Positions 16,006 through 24,795 of a stretch of DNA of 34,045 nucleotides are shown piece by piece (positions within the stretch are counted from its first letter, which is position 1; the number at the start of each line of letters is the position of its first letter). The stretch spans positions 1-34,045 of the forward strand of contig CALLUJ010000070.1 of NCBI GenBank assembly GCA_938011245.1, written 5' to 3'. The position numbers were made by a program, and so were the translations under genes. The stretch comes from an uncultured Aquimarina sp. (GTDB lineage: Bacteria; Bacteroidota; Bacteroidia; Flavobacteriales; Flavobacteriaceae). Under the pieces are notes generated by a model that was not told the origin of the DNA, searched no databases, and saw only the letters and a list, made by a program, of their open reading frames with translations.

Positions 16006-16348
16006 GTTTTATAAAAATATTTGTTAATTAATTTAATCTCGCAGAAATGATTACTACAATTTTAATAATTGTTTTTAAACTAGGAATTATCTGTAATAAG
16101 GATTGTTTTAAAATTTTATTATTGAGATAGGATGTATAAATATAATGGTATTAAAACGAACATGATTCTGAGTAAGTGTATTTAGATTTATGCTTTTGAA
16201 GTAAAACAAAATGCGACAGTTTACTTTGAATTGTGTTAAGCCTAATAAGGAAAAATAATAGCTATTTTGTTAATGAGGAGGGCTAAAGATTTCTTTTATA
16301 TAAACAGAAGGGTGATGTTTGTAGAAAGATAAAAAACAAATAGGTATA
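16006..16348. other. Gene-free, AT-rich stretch
   Basis: No coding region, tRNA or recognised RNA is seen. Reading frames are short in all directions. It lies between the SH3-gene terminator and the large hairpin downstream of folD. Confidence 0.3.
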
Positions 16349-16399
16349 TAATTATAAGGTGTGGTTTTTGAATGTCTATAAAAACACACCTTATAATTA
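16349..16399. repeat. Long hairpin (20-bp stem) downstream of folD
   Basis: The left arm 16349-16369 (TAATTATAAGGTGTG and GTTTTT) pairs with the right arm 16380-16399 (AAAAACACACC and TTATAATTA). One G is bulged and the loop is 10 bases. It lies 43 bp after the folD stop, so it may terminate ffh-folD. It is longer than the other terminators here and could instead be a small inverted-repeat element (MITE- or REP-like). Confidence 0.6.
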
Positions 16400-16441
16400 C
16401 TTAATAATTCATTAAGGGAATAGAAGATTAAATACTTCTAA

Positions 16442-17326
16442 TTAAGAATTTGCTTCGTGTCTAGCTCTAGATAATAAGGTGTTCTTTAGAAGCATTGCTA
16501 TAGTCATGGGACCTACACCACCTGGTACAGGAGTGATATAAGAAGATTTTGGAGCAACTTCTTCGAAGTCTACATCTCCTACTATTTTATATCCTCTAGT
16601 GGTATTCTCGTCGGGGACTCTAGTAATACCAACGTCAATAATTACCGCTCCTTCTTTAACCATATCAGCTTTTAAAAAATTAGGAACTCCAAGAGCTGAA
16701 ATAATAATATCGGCTTCGTTAGTAATTTTGGATAAGTTTTTAGTTCTGCTATGGGTTAATGTTACAGTAGCGTCACCAGGAAACCCTTTTCTACTCATAA
16801 GAATACTCATTGGTTTACCCACTATATGGCTACGACCTATAACCACGCAATGTTTACCGGATGTTTCTACATTGTAACGTTCTAATAATTCAATAATACC
16901 GTATGGAGTAGCAGGAATAAAACTAGGCATATCTAGTGCCATTTTTCCGAAATTAGTAGGATGAAAACCATCTACATCTTTGTCTGGGTGCACAGCAAGA
17001 AGAATTTTCTCCTCGTTAATATGTTTAGGTAATGGTAGTTGTACTATAAAACCATCGATATCAGCGTTGTTATTTAATATTTCAATTTCAGCAAGTAAAT
17101 CTTCTTCTGTAATATTAGCATCAAGTTTTACAAGAGTAGAATTAAAACCAATACGTTCGCAGGATTTTACTTTGCTATTAACATAGGTTAAACTAGCTCC
17201 ATTTTCTCCTACTAATACGGCCGCTAAGTGGGGTACTTTTTTACCCTCAGCTTTCATAGTTGTTACTATTTCGGCAATTTCATTCTTAATGTCGTTGCTT
17301 ACTTTTTTTCCATCTAAAATATTCAT
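16442..17326 (-). CDS. folD: Bifunctional methylenetetrahydrofolate dehydrogenase/cyclohydrolase FolD
   Basis: FolD interconverts 5,10-methylene-, methenyl- and 10-formyl-tetrahydrofolate in the cytoplasm, supplying one-carbon units for purines and formyl-Met. The 294-residue length is normal. The catalytic YxxxK motif is Y48-K52 in [15 protein letters not shown]. The substrate loop is [12 protein letters not shown], with [14 protein letters not shown] after it. The NADP-binding signature is [16 protein letters not shown], and the C-terminal signature [14 protein letters not shown] is complete. The gene starts 10 bp after the ffh stop, so the two should be co-transcribed. This pairing recurs in many Bacteroidota. 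Confidence 0.97.
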   Translation of the reverse strand: MNILDGKKVSNDIKNEIAEIVTTMKAEGKKVPHLAAVLVGENGASLTYVNSKVKSCERIGFNSTLVKLDANITEEDLLAEIEILNNNADIDGFIVQLPLPKHINEEKILLAVHPDKDVDGFHPTNFGKMALDMPSFIPATPYGIIELLERYNVETSGKHCVVIGRSHIVGKPMSILMSRKGFPGDATVTLTHSRTKNLSKITNEADIIISALGVPNFLKADMVKEGAVIIDVGITRVPDENTTRGYKIVGDVDFEEVAPKSSYITPVPGGVGPMTIAMLLKNTLLSRARHEANS

Positions 17327-17336
17327 AGATTTTTTT

Positions 17337-18674
17337 TTAGCGTAATCCAGGCATTCCTTGCATCATTTGCATCATGCGTTTTCCTCCGTTTCCTTGCATC
17401 ATTTTCATCATTTTTCCCATTTGGTTAAACTGTTTTAGGAGCTGGTTAACTTCTTGTACAGAAGTTCCAGAACCTTTTCCTAGACGTTTTTTTCTGCTAG
17501 CGTTAATAGATTGTGGATTTTTACGCTCGTAAGGGGTCATAGAATTTATAATGGCTTCAATGTGCTTAAAGGCATCATCATCAATGTCGATATCTTTTAG
17601 AGCTTTTCCCATACCGGGAATCATACCCATAAGATCTTTGATGTTCCCCATCTTTTTAATTTGTTGTATCTGACTTAAAAAATCGTCAAATCCAAACTGA
17701 TCCTTAGCAATTTTTTTCTGAAGCTTTCTAGCTTCCTCTTCATCAAATTGCTCTTGAGCACGTTCTACAAGGGAAACGACATCTCCCATTCCTAATATCC
17801 TTTCGGCCATCCTAGAAGGATAAAACAAATCAATGGCTTCCATTTTTTCGCCAGTACCAATAAACTTTATAGGTTTATTTACTACAGATTTTATGGATAA
17901 AGCAGCACCACCTCTAGTATCACCATCTAATTTGGTTAAAATAACACCGTCAAAATTTAAAACGTCGTTAAATGCTTTAGCAGTATTTACAGCATCTTGT
18001 CCCGTCATGGAATCTACCACAAAAAGAGTTTCGGACGGCGTAATGGCTTGGTAGATGTTAGAAATTTCATCCATCATTTCTTGGTCTACGGCCAAACGTC
18101 CAGCAGTATCTATAATAACGACATTACATCCGTTGGTTTTAGCATGTGCTAAACCTGCTTTGGCAATAGCCACAGGATCAGAATTTCCTTTGTCGCTATA
18201 TACTTCCACTCCAATTTGTTCTCCAACAATGTGTAGTTGGTCTACTGCAGCAGGACGATAGACATCACAAGCAACCAAAAGTGGTTTACGTGTTTTTTTG
18301 TTTTTTAAAAACTGAGCCAGCTTACCAGAAAAGGTGGTTTTACCAGAACCTTGTAAACCAGACATTAGAATTACAGAAGGGTTAGCAGATAAATTAATAC
18401 CAGTTACATCGCCCCCCATTAAATCGGTAAGCTCGTCTTTAACCAATTTAACCATTAATTGGCCAGGCTTCAAACTTTTTAACACATCTTGTCCTAAAGC
18501 TTTCTCTTTTACACGAGCAGTAAAATCTTTAGCTATTTTATAGTTTACATCGGCATCAACCAAAGCACGTCTAACTTCTTTTAATGTTTCGGCAACATTA
18601 ATTTCGGTAATTTGTCCATGTCCTTTTAAAACATGTAAGGCTTTGTCTAATTTGTCACTTAAATTATCAAACAT
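17337..18674 (-). CDS. ffh: Signal recognition particle protein Ffh (SRP54)
   Basis: Ffh binds SRP RNA and targets ribosomes with hydrophobic nascent chains to FtsY and the Sec translocon. The 445 residues contain the N domain (1-95) and the GTPase G domain, with P-loop [10 protein letters not shown] at about 105-114, [16 protein letters not shown] and [13 protein letters not shown]. The M domain has [24 protein letters not shown], the RNA-binding [18 protein letters not shown] and a Met-rich tail ([20 protein letters not shown]). All catalytic motifs are intact. The cognate SRP RNA is encoded at 24668. folD follows within 10 bp. Confidence 0.98.
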   Translation of the reverse strand: MFDNLSDKLDKALHVLKGHGQITEINVAETLKEVRRALVDADVNYKIAKDFTARVKEKALGQDVLKSLKPGQLMVKLVKDELTDLMGGDVTGINLSANPSVILMSGLQGSGKTTFSGKLAQFLKNKKTRKPLLVACDVYRPAAVDQLHIVGEQIGVEVYSDKGNSDPVAIAKAGLAHAKTNGCNVVIIDTAGRLAVDQEMMDEISNIYQAITPSETLFVVDSMTGQDAVNTAKAFNDVLNFDGVILTKLDGDTRGGAALSIKSVVNKPIKFIGTGEKMEAIDLFYPSRMAERILGMGDVVSLVERAQEQFDEEEARKLQKKIAKDQFGFDDFLSQIQQIKKMGNIKDLMGMIPGMGKALKDIDIDDDAFKHIEAIINSMTPYERKNPQSINASRKKRLGKGSGTSVQEVNQLLKQFNQMGKMMKMMQGNGGKRMMQMMQGMPGLR

Positions 18675-18700
18675 AGGTTTTTGGTACTAGTATCGAATTG

Positions 18701-18708
18701 CAAATTTA
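18701..18708 (-). promoter_or_regulatory. -7 element of the ffh-folD operon
   Basis: On the minus strand this reads TAAATTTG, matching TAnnTTTG, 27 bp upstream of the ffh ATG. No good -33 TTTG is seen at the expected spacing. Confidence 0.5.
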
Positions 18709-18832
18709 ATTATTTGTAATAAGGGATGCTAATCTTTTTGAGATTCTATACCTCTAAATTAAATAATAAATGTATTTGTTTTGAATTGTGGTTTTTTAAG
18801 TCGAAACTTAAGAAATAGGTTTAAATAAAAAA

Positions 18833-18860
18833 GTGAGGTAAAAACTTAATTTTACCTCAC
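18833..18860. terminator. Terminator of the DUF547 gene
   Basis: GTGAGGTAAAA, ACTTAA, TTTTACCTCAC is a perfect 11-bp stem. It is followed on the minus strand by TTTTTTATTT and lies 23 bp past the DUF547 stop. Confidence 0.8.
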
Positions 18861-18882
18861 AAAATAAACTATATAATGTTTA

Positions 18883-19593
18883 CTACTTTAAGTCGTTCAA
18901 AGTCCAATCGTATTCATAAAAAGAAACTTTAGATTTTTTATTTAAAGGTGTTTTTCGATATAAATTTAAGAAATCCACGTAGGAACCATATTGTTTAAAA
19001 TCGGCAGCATACCATTCAAATATTTTAGAAATTTTAACTTTAGAATCGCTTACTTTAATAAAAGAAGGATTGTTAATGGCTTTAACAGTTTGTCTTTGTA
19101 ACTGATTTTCTAATTTATTAGGCGTATAAGCTTCAGGAATTATTGGAGGACAACCTAAACCAGCGCAAACTAAAGCAAAATGGAACCTAGCCTCTTTTGA
19201 GAAATGAGCTCGTAATAATTTATTTTCGATATCATTTAAGCTTCTTTTTTGATTGGCAATTTTGTGTTTTACATCAAAAAAGCCATTAATTTTTAAAGGA
19301 GAAGAAACAGGATATTTTTCTGTAATTCCTTTAATTACTAATAAATTGTAAGCGTTTATGTAAAAAGCTTTATAGTTATTAGCCTTTGTTAAATTAGGTG
19401 AAGCTGTAGAAATAGTTGCTATTAGCTGATCTAATGTTCCAGGGTTGTTTTTTACAGCACTATAGTTTACTTTTCCATTAGATACATTTTGTTTAAAAAA
19501 AGCATCGGCTTTATTAAAAAAAGAATCTGGAACTTGTGCTAAAGAAATAAAGCTCGTAGCTATTGCAATTAAGAAAGATGTTAATTTTTTCAT
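18883..19593 (-). CDS. Exported DUF547-domain protein
   Basis: The 236-residue protein has a signal peptide (MKKLTSFLIAIATSFISLAQ) and then a full DUF547 domain. Recognisable segments are YKAFYINAYNLLVIKGITEK (about residues 78-97), FHFALVCAGLGCPPI (about 137-151, with the conserved Cys pair), ENQLQRQTVKAINNPSFIKV and SKIFEWYAADFKQYG near the C-terminus. DUF547 proteins are widespread in Bacteroidota and plants. A catalytic Cys/His papain-like fold has been proposed for the family, but the substrate is unknown. The gene stands alone between a terminator and the divergent SGNH hydrolase. Confidence 0.88.
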   Translation of the reverse strand: MKKLTSFLIAIATSFISLAQVPDSFFNKADAFFKQNVSNGKVNYSAVKNNPGTLDQLIATISTASPNLTKANNYKAFYINAYNLLVIKGITEKYPVSSPLKINGFFDVKHKIANQKRSLNDIENKLLRAHFSKEARFHFALVCAGLGCPPIIPEAYTPNKLENQLQRQTVKAINNPSFIKVSDSKVKISKIFEWYAADFKQYGSYVDFLNLYRKTPLNKKSKVSFYEYDWTLNDLK

Positions 19594-19699
19594 TATGTAA
19601 TTTTAAGATTTTAAATTCTTTACAGTTAAGTCGGTGTAAAAGTTATAATACTTACATTAAGTACAAGGTAATTATCAATTAAGATTAGATATTTTGTTA

Positions 19700-19707
19700 T
19701 AAATTTG
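19700..19707 (+). promoter_or_regulatory. -7 element of the SGNH hydrolase gene
   Basis: TAAATTTG fits TAnnTTTG and overlaps the alternative TTG start at 19705. Translation should therefore begin at the ATG 19744. Confidence 0.5.
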
Positions 19708-19743
19708 ATTCAGAATATACTTTTGAAGGATTGTATTTGTAAT

Positions 19744-20355
19744 ATGGCGCATAGTGTTTTTAAATATTTAGCATTAGGAGATAGTTATACCAAAGGCGAA
19801 GCGGTAGAAAGCACTAAAAGTTTCCCAGCTTTATTGTCTCGAAAAATAGAGAAGAAATTAGGGATATTAGTCGAAACCAAAATAATAGCTGTTACAGGTT
19901 GGCGGACAGATGAGTTAATTGATGCTATAACTAAAGAGTTTAAGAAGGCGAATAAAGAAGAAGTGTATGATTTTGTGACCTTATTAATTGGGGTAAATAA
20001 TCAATATCAAAATAAAAACTTTAGTGTATTTAAAGAAGATTTTAAAGTTTTATTAAAAGAAACCACTAAACTGGTAGGGGGGGATAGGGATAAGGTGTTA
20101 ATACTTTCTATTCCAGACTATGCATTTACTCCTTTAGGAAAAAAGAATGTTAAAATTTCTAAGGAAATTGATGTTTATAACAATTTTGCTAGTAAAACAG
20201 CAGAATTACATAAGATTAGCTTTTTAAATATAACCGATATTACACGCCAAGGAATAATAGACCCAGAATTGGTTGCTAAAGATAATCTTCATATTTCTGC
20301 AAAAGCATATAAGCAGATAGCGGAACGTATAAGCGAATTAAAATTTAAAGAGTAA
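19744..20355 (+). CDS. SGNH/GDSL-family hydrolase (esterase)
   Basis: From the ATG at 19744 the protein has 203 residues and no signal peptide. Block I is LALGDSYTKGEAV, which carries the nucleophilic Ser. Block III is LLIGVNNQYQNKNF, with the oxyanion Asn. Block V is AKDNLHISAKAYKQIAERI, with the Asp-x-x-His dyad. The compact size and the YxxFASKTAELHKISFLNITD region fit the lysophospholipase/TesA-like branch, so a small-ester or acyl hydrolase in the cytoplasm is likely; the substrate is unknown. It converges on the metallopeptidase gene with only 13 bp between the stops. The alternative TTG start at 19705 is rejected because a promoter element covers it. Confidence 0.88.
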   Translation: MAHSVFKYLALGDSYTKGEAVESTKSFPALLSRKIEKKLGILVETKIIAVTGWRTDELIDAITKEFKKANKEEVYDFVTLLIGVNNQYQNKNFSVFKEDFKVLLKETTKLVGGDRDKVLILSIPDYAFTPLGKKNVKISKEIDVYNNFASKTAELHKISFLNITDITRQGIIDPELVAKDNLHISAKAYKQIAERISELKFKE

Positions 20356-20368
20356 TTAAGATGAAATT

Positions 20369-21436
20369 TTAGCTGTTTAGTTTTTTATTAAAATTTAGAA
20401 TTAATCGTTCCAATTGCCATCGTCCGTATATAGATTCGGCATTTTTAAAAGTTTGGTCTTTAGAAAGTTTTAAAAATTTCTTTTTGTCAAATTTAATTAA
20501 GTATTCTACAAAAGCACCAGCTACAGGGTACATAATACTTTCGGGATATTTATCTGGATTAAGCCAAAAAGTTTCAATATCAAAATCTACAGGATTAACC
20601 GAAATACGTCTTTTGTATTGCAAAACACCTTTTGCAGCATCCATTCTATTGTTTCCAGAAAGGTCAAAGTACACTCCAATACCTTCATTAATAAAACGGT
20701 TTCTAGTATTATTTTTATAGTACCAATAAGAGATGCTGTGGGCAATTTCGTGGCCTAAAGTTTGGGACATTTTATTGTGTGAAATACAATACTTAGGATT
20801 TGTAAATCCTAAAAACTTTTTAAGTTTTTTTTGAGCCACGCCTTTAGATTTCCATACAAAAAAGTCTATTCTTTTAGGTAGTGTTGCTTCGTAAAATTCA
20901 TTAATAGTAAGGAAAGCCTCTATGCGTTCTTCAATATAATTATCTACATCATCAATACTTAAAATATCTTCGAAATGAAAAGAAAAATGTTCTGTTTTTA
21001 CACTAATCCAATCGTTATACATTGGGTTATACCCGAAGAGCATAGATAGTTTTTGAAATTTGCGTTGTACTTCTTTGGTTCCTCTTACGTGAATTCCCTT
21101 ATTGTAATAACGCATAGCTTTTTCTTTATTATCGATAGCATAGTAGGCTTCCATTATTTCTACGTAAGCAGCAGCATATTGCCATTCTATTTCAGCGTAC
21201 TCGTTAGCTTTTATTAAATAAGGTAAGGCTTCTTCAAACTCGTTTAGTGCATTGTGAGCTTTTCCTATAAGAAGAAAAATATCGTAATCTCCTTGTTGTT
21301 CTTCTAAAATTTGATTTCCTAAAATAATAACTCTGTGGTAACGACTGTTTTCGAAAGCCGTTTCCATTTCAATTCTTTGAGAGAAAGAAGAAAAGAAACA
21401 TAATGTAAAAATGAAAAAGAAATATAATTTTTTCAT
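20369..21436 (-). CDS. Exported TPR protein with a gluzincin-type metallopeptidase domain
   Basis: The 355 residues begin with a signal peptide (MKKLYFFFIFTLCFFSSFSQ). Residues about 35-130 hold TPR-like helical pairs (YDIFLLIGKAHNALNEFEEA, LPYLIKANEYAE). The C-terminal half resembles a peptidase-MA-like domain, with the zinc site HEIAH at 229-233 and the downstream glutamate E251 in FINEGIGVYFD. The active site looks complete. Substrate and location (periplasm or outer membrane) are inferred only. It starts 7 bp after the pafA stop, so both phosphatase and peptidase are made from one message. This suggests a joint role in nutrient scavenging or envelope turnover. Confidence 0.82.
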   Translation of the reverse strand: MKKLYFFFIFTLCFFSSFSQRIEMETAFENSRYHRVIILGNQILEEQQGDYDIFLLIGKAHNALNEFEEALPYLIKANEYAEIEWQYAAAYVEIMEAYYAIDNKEKAMRYYNKGIHVRGTKEVQRKFQKLSMLFGYNPMYNDWISVKTEHFSFHFEDILSIDDVDNYIEERIEAFLTINEFYEATLPKRIDFFVWKSKGVAQKKLKKFLGFTNPKYCISHNKMSQTLGHEIAHSISYWYYKNNTRNRFINEGIGVYFDLSGNNRMDAAKGVLQYKRRISVNPVDFDIETFWLNPDKYPESIMYPVAGAFVEYLIKFDKKKFLKLSKDQTFKNAESIYGRWQLERLILNFNKKLNS

Positions 21437-21443
21437 ATATAAT

Positions 21444-23087
21444 TTATTTTTTTAGAGCTTCAGATAGTACAATTCCACTAGAAGCGTTTGGCTGTGCAAT
21501 AGCTAATAAGGCACAAATAGTTGGTGCAATATCTACAACAGATGTTTCTGTGTACGATTTTCCTACTGCAATTCCCTTGCCAAAAAATAATAGAGGAACA
21601 TGGGTGTCATATACTTGTGGACTTCCATGTGTGGATCCTTTATTTGTATAAGTTATGGTGGCAGGGGTTAACACATAAGCTATATCGCCACTTAGGCGTT
21701 GGTGAAAACCATTTTGGACTAAGGGACCAATTTTATTATTAAAACTTTTTTGGATAAGTTGGCTTCTTGTAAATACATGTTGTATGTAGGGTTGTTTACT
21801 AATAAATTCTTGTAATTTGTTAGTAACTACCGAGCAGGGTAAATTAAGTTTCTCTAATTTATTGTAATTTAAAAATAGTTGATTGTTAGAGCTGTTTATA
21901 ATTAGATTATTAGTGTTAAATGTAGTGTGAAGATAGGTGTTTATTTTCTCTATAAACACTTTGTAATTAAAGTAATGTCCAGGTATTTTGTGGTCTTTTA
22001 AAAATTGGGGGACATGTACAGCTCCGTGGTCGGCCGTTAGAAAAAGTGTGTATTCATTTTCACCAACCTCTTTATCTAGTACGTTTAAAAGTTTTTCTAT
22101 TTCTAAATCTAATCTTAAATAAGTGTCTTCAATTTCTTTAGAATTTACGCCAAAGTTGTGTCCTATATAGTCGGTGCTAGAATAACTAATAGTAAGTATA
22201 TCGGTATAAATGTCTTTTCCTAAGTTTTCTTCCTTTATGGCTTTAATGGCAAAATCAGTTACTAAAGAATTGCCAAAAGGCGATTGTTTTAGTATATCGT
22301 AATTGCCATTAAATTCTTTTAATTTTTTTAAGTTGTAAGGAAAAGTAGGGAGGGCTTTTTGAGAAAACCCTTTTTCGTAATTGTTGTTGTCGGGACCACT
22401 TTCGGAATAGGTGTTAATGGGTAAAAGAGTATTCCATGTTTTCAAATAAGTGTTTGCAGGTTGGGTTTTGTTGTAATTGGTTACCCATTTAGGAAACGAA
22501 CTTCCGTAATAATCAGAAGAAACCCATTGGCCTTCATCCTTTCCTCGAAACCAGTATGCTCTATTAGCAGAATGACCCGCTGGAAGAATAGCACCTCTAT
22601 CTTTAATGCTTATTCCTATAGTTTTACCTTTAAATTGTGTATCAATTCTATTAGAGTCGGCAAACGTTGTAGTTAATAATCTGCGAGGAGATCTTTTTTC
22701 TTGCTCGCTTACTGTGCCTATAGGATTTACTAAAGAATCACTAACGCAATATACTGATTTTTTTTCAAACTTATCGTACCAGTTATTTGCTATAATTCCA
22801 TGGTATTGAGGTGTAGATCCAGTAAAAATAGAAGCATGCCCAGGACCTGTATAAGTTGGTATATAATTAAAATGATGATTTCGAAATTCAAACCCTTTAT
22901 CCAAAAGCCTTTTAAAGCCACGATCTTTATATTTATTGAAAAACCTAGGGATATAGTCATACCGCATTTGATCTACTACAATTGCAATAAGCAACTTGGG
23001 TTTTTCGGCATAACTATTTGTTTGACAAAACGTGTATAAAGAATGTGTAAATAGTAAAATAAATATTCGAAAAGATACTTTCGTCAT
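21444..23087 (-). CDS. pafA: PafA-type periplasmic alkaline phosphatase
   Basis: PafA hydrolyses phosphate monoesters in the periplasm and is calcium-activated in Bacteroidota. The 547-residue protein has a signal peptide ending near CQTNSYAEK. The key residues are all present: metal ligand D39 (VVDQMRYD), nucleophile T80 (TYTGPGHAS), N101, K162 and R164 (SIKDRGAILPAG), and ligands in SSTDYIGHNFG, TADHGAVH and HGSPQVYDTHVP. K162/R164 match the residues that mark PafA monoesterases within the nucleotide pyrophosphatase/alkaline phosphatase superfamily, so a diesterase is less likely. It leads a two-gene operon with the TPR metallopeptidase. No Pho-box was recognised. Confidence 0.9.
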   Translation of the reverse strand: MTKVSFRIFILLFTHSLYTFCQTNSYAEKPKLLIAIVVDQMRYDYIPRFFNKYKDRGFKRLLDKGFEFRNHHFNYIPTYTGPGHASIFTGSTPQYHGIIANNWYDKFEKKSVYCVSDSLVNPIGTVSEQEKRSPRRLLTTTFADSNRIDTQFKGKTIGISIKDRGAILPAGHSANRAYWFRGKDEGQWVSSDYYGSSFPKWVTNYNKTQPANTYLKTWNTLLPINTYSESGPDNNNYEKGFSQKALPTFPYNLKKLKEFNGNYDILKQSPFGNSLVTDFAIKAIKEENLGKDIYTDILTISYSSTDYIGHNFGVNSKEIEDTYLRLDLEIEKLLNVLDKEVGENEYTLFLTADHGAVHVPQFLKDHKIPGHYFNYKVFIEKINTYLHTTFNTNNLIINSSNNQLFLNYNKLEKLNLPCSVVTNKLQEFISKQPYIQHVFTRSQLIQKSFNNKIGPLVQNGFHQRLSGDIAYVLTPATITYTNKGSTHGSPQVYDTHVPLLFFGKGIAVGKSYTETSVVDIAPTICALLAIAQPNASSGIVLSEALKK

Positions 23088-23238
23088 CGATATAATGCTT
23101 TATAAGCAAGTTAAGAAATATTCATTTCTTTAGAAAAATAACATGGTTTAATCTTGTGTGATTTAGGTGTTAATATTAAAAGGGAAAAATAAAGAGTGTT
23201 TTTTTTACAAATACGCTTTTTAAATGAATAAAAGTAAT

Positions 23239-23246
23239 TATATTTG
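23239..23246 (+). promoter_or_regulatory. -7 element of the tRNA-Pro pair
   Basis: TATATTTG matches TAnnTTTG, 24 bp ahead of the first tRNA-Pro. A T-run at 23217-23220 lies at the -33 distance. Confidence 0.6.
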
Positions 23247-23270
23247 CAGTCCGAAACTCGAAAGAGATCT

Positions 23271-23345
23271 CGGGGTGTAGCGTAGCCCGGTCATCGCGCC
23301 TCGTTTGGGACGAGGAGGTCGCAGGTTCGAATCCTGCCACCCCGA
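23271..23345 (+). tRNA. tRNA-Pro (anticodon TGG)
   Basis: The acceptor CGGGGTG pairs perfectly with CACCCCG, with discriminator A. The anticodon stem CCTCG/CGAGG encloses TTTGGGA, so the anticodon is TGG. The T arm GCAGG-TTCGAAT-CCTGC is perfect. CCA is not encoded. Confidence 0.96.
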
Positions 23346-23346
23346 C

Positions 23347-23374
23347 AAAAACCACTTTTTAAGTGGTTTTTTTG
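23347..23374 (+). terminator. Hairpin with T-run between the two tRNA-Pro genes
   Basis: AAAAACCACTT, TTT, AAGTGGTTTTT is a perfect 11-bp stem. It starts directly after the first tRNA and could end part of the transcription before the second, or act in processing. Confidence 0.7.
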
Positions 23375-23387
23375 TATTATCATTTAT

Positions 23388-23462
23388 CGGGATGTAGCTT
23401 AGTCCGGTTAAAGTGCACGGCTGGGGGCCGTGAGATCGCTGGTTCGAATCCAGTCTTCCCGA
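23388..23462 (+). tRNA. tRNA-Pro (anticodon GGG)
   Basis: The acceptor CGGGATG pairs with CTTCCCG except for one T-T mismatch at pair 6-67. The discriminator is A. The anticodon stem CACGG/CCGTG holds CTGGGGG, giving anticodon GGG. The T arm GCTGG-TTCGAAT-CCAGT has one G-T wobble. The mismatches make it a somewhat relaxed, but probably functional, second proline tRNA. Confidence 0.88.
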
Positions 23463-23467
23463 CAAAA

Positions 23468-23501
23468 CAAAAAAGACATTCCTAATGGAATGTCTTTTTT
23501 G
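23468..23501 (+). terminator. Terminator after the second tRNA-Pro
   Basis: CAAAAAAGACATTCC, TAAT, GGAATGTCTTTTTTG is a perfect 15-bp stem that can also terminate the converging cyclotransferase gene. Confidence 0.85.
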
Positions 23502-23523
23502 TTTGTGTTTTAGCAAATAGTTG

Positions 23524-24567
23524 TTACTTAAGAACTTCTATTTCAAAAAGTTTAGGCCAGTATTTTCCAGTAATATAAAGTTGTTTAGTATCTTTTTTAT
23601 AAGCAATTCCATTAAGTACTTTGTCTCTGTCGTTATTATTTATGCCTACTTCTTTGCGAATACCTTTTAGGTTTATAATAGCCTCTATGGCTCCGTTTTC
23701 TGGGTTTATAATAGCAATACTGTCTTTTTGCCATGTGTTAGCATAAATTTTACCATCAATCCATTCCAGTTCATTGAATTTTGATTTTAATGCTTTATTT
23801 GTAGCAATTTGTATAAAACCTTCTTCTTTAAGTGTTATAGCATTAAGTTTCCAAATTTTAGTAGTACCATCACTTTTGTAAATTGTGTTTTTTCCATCAT
23901 AGCACAATCCCCATCCTTGTTTGCTATTATTGTAAGCAAAAGTACCTAATTGTTTAAAAGTAGCTAAATCATAAGTAAACCCTAAATCGCCTTTCCAGGT
24001 AAGTTGATGGATTTTGTTTCCAACAATAGTAAGTCCTTCTGCAAAAAAAGTATTAGCTAAAATGTGTTTTTTAATAGTTTCTCCAGTTTGTAAATTTTTT
24101 TCTAATAATCTAGATTCCCCTGTTTTTCCAGCACTTTCGTAAAGTGATTCTCCTTTAAACTCTAACCCTTGAGTGTAATCGGAAGTTTGATGAGGGTAGC
24201 TTTTAATAATTTTATAATTATATATTTTAGGAACTACATTGTTTAAAATTGTAATTTTTGGATTTAAAAGTTGTACTTCAGTGTTGGAATAGATTTCTAT
24301 TTTTAGGCTATGCTTCCCTAATAGTCTTTTTAATGAAGGAATAGAGACTTTGTTAGAGGTTGTTGTTGTGGTTTTTTTTTGAAATGTTATTAAAATAGAA
24401 TCTATTTTTTGGTTGGATTCTTTAATTAATTCAAAGTCAATAGACTCTCCAATGTGGTAAGTTTGTGAAGAATTTTTAAAAGCAATACTCATTAACTTTT
24501 TTTCTTTGGAACAAGAAAAAATAAGAAAAGACAAGAGGGTGTATGTAAGTATATTAATAGATTTCAT
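23524..24567 (-). CDS. Glutaminyl-peptide cyclotransferase, lipoprotein form
   Basis: The enzyme class turns N-terminal Gln of peptides or proteins into pyroglutamate. The 347-residue protein has a lipobox (LLSFLIFSC, Cys near 19). About 80 residues of beta-sandwich-like sequence precede the glutamine cyclotransferase beta-propeller. Hallmarks of the latter are SYPHQTSDYTQGLEFKGESL, YESAGKTGESRLLEKNL, FFAEGLTIVGNKIHQLTWK, GWGLCYDGKNTIYKSDGT, FNELEWIDGKIYANTWQKD and VLNGIAYKKDTKQLYITGKY. The propeller is complete. In Bacteroidota, signal peptidase cleavage often leaves N-terminal Gln (as in several signal peptides in this window), so exported proteins are plausible substrates; lipid anchoring fits that. 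Transcribed alone. Confidence 0.9.
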   Translation of the reverse strand: MKSINILTYTLLSFLIFSCSKEKKLMSIAFKNSSQTYHIGESIDFELIKESNQKIDSILITFQKKTTTTTSNKVSIPSLKRLLGKHSLKIEIYSNTEVQLLNPKITILNNVVPKIYNYKIIKSYPHQTSDYTQGLEFKGESLYESAGKTGESRLLEKNLQTGETIKKHILANTFFAEGLTIVGNKIHQLTWKGDLGFTYDLATFKQLGTFAYNNSKQGWGLCYDGKNTIYKSDGTTKIWKLNAITLKEEGFIQIATNKALKSKFNELEWIDGKIYANTWQKDSIAIINPENGAIEAIINLKGIRKEVGINNNDRDKVLNGIAYKKDTKQLYITGKYWPKLFEIEVLK

Positions 24568-24654
24568 AGCTTGTAATTTTAAGGCGCAATATATTTATTT
24601 TAATAATGTTAAAAAAACCATTGAAAACAATACGTGAAAATTAAAAAAGCATTG

Positions 24655-24662
24655 TATATTTG
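24655..24662 (+). promoter_or_regulatory. -7 element of the SRP RNA gene
   Basis: TATATTTG matches TAnnTTTG and ends 5 bp before the mapped RNA start at 24668. A canonical -33 TTTG is not evident. Confidence 0.65.
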
Positions 24663-24667
24663 TCCCT

Positions 24668-24762
24668 GGCAAGTCCTACACAACCAGCTCCTGTTGAACT
24701 CCCCCAGGGCGGGAACGCAGCAAGGGTAGATGGTCGTAGCGGTGTGATGTAGGTAGCTTGCC
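24668..24762 (+). ncRNA. ffs: Small bacterial signal recognition particle RNA (4.5S type)
   Basis: The ends GGCAAG(T) and (A)GCTTGCC pair, and the interior contains the conserved domain IV: CCCCCAGGGCGGGAACGCAG followed by CAAGGGTAGATGG. This includes the GGAA-type loop region and the asymmetric bulge bound by the Ffh M domain. The 95-nt size is right for the small SRP RNA. It assembles with Ffh, encoded at 17337-18674, for co-translational targeting. A T-run directly follows. Confidence 0.93.
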
Positions 24763-24795
24763 TTTTTTTTGTGCCTTTTTTTTGTGCCTTTTTTT
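24760..24795 (+). repeat. 13-bp tandem repeat copying the SRP RNA terminator tail
   Basis: The unit GCCTTTTTTTTGT occurs twice exactly (24760-24772 and 24773-24785) and a third time with one T fewer (24786-24795). Each copy repeats the last bases of the SRP RNA and its T-run. It probably arose by polymerase slippage and would provide up to three terminators in series. Confidence 0.85.

Noticed and set aside
23238..23516. 92-residue minus-strand reading frame over the tRNA-Pro genes (SGWQDSNLRPPRPKRGAMTG)
   Set aside because: This is the well-known false protein obtained by translating the antisense of tRNA genes; both tRNAs have full cloverleafs.
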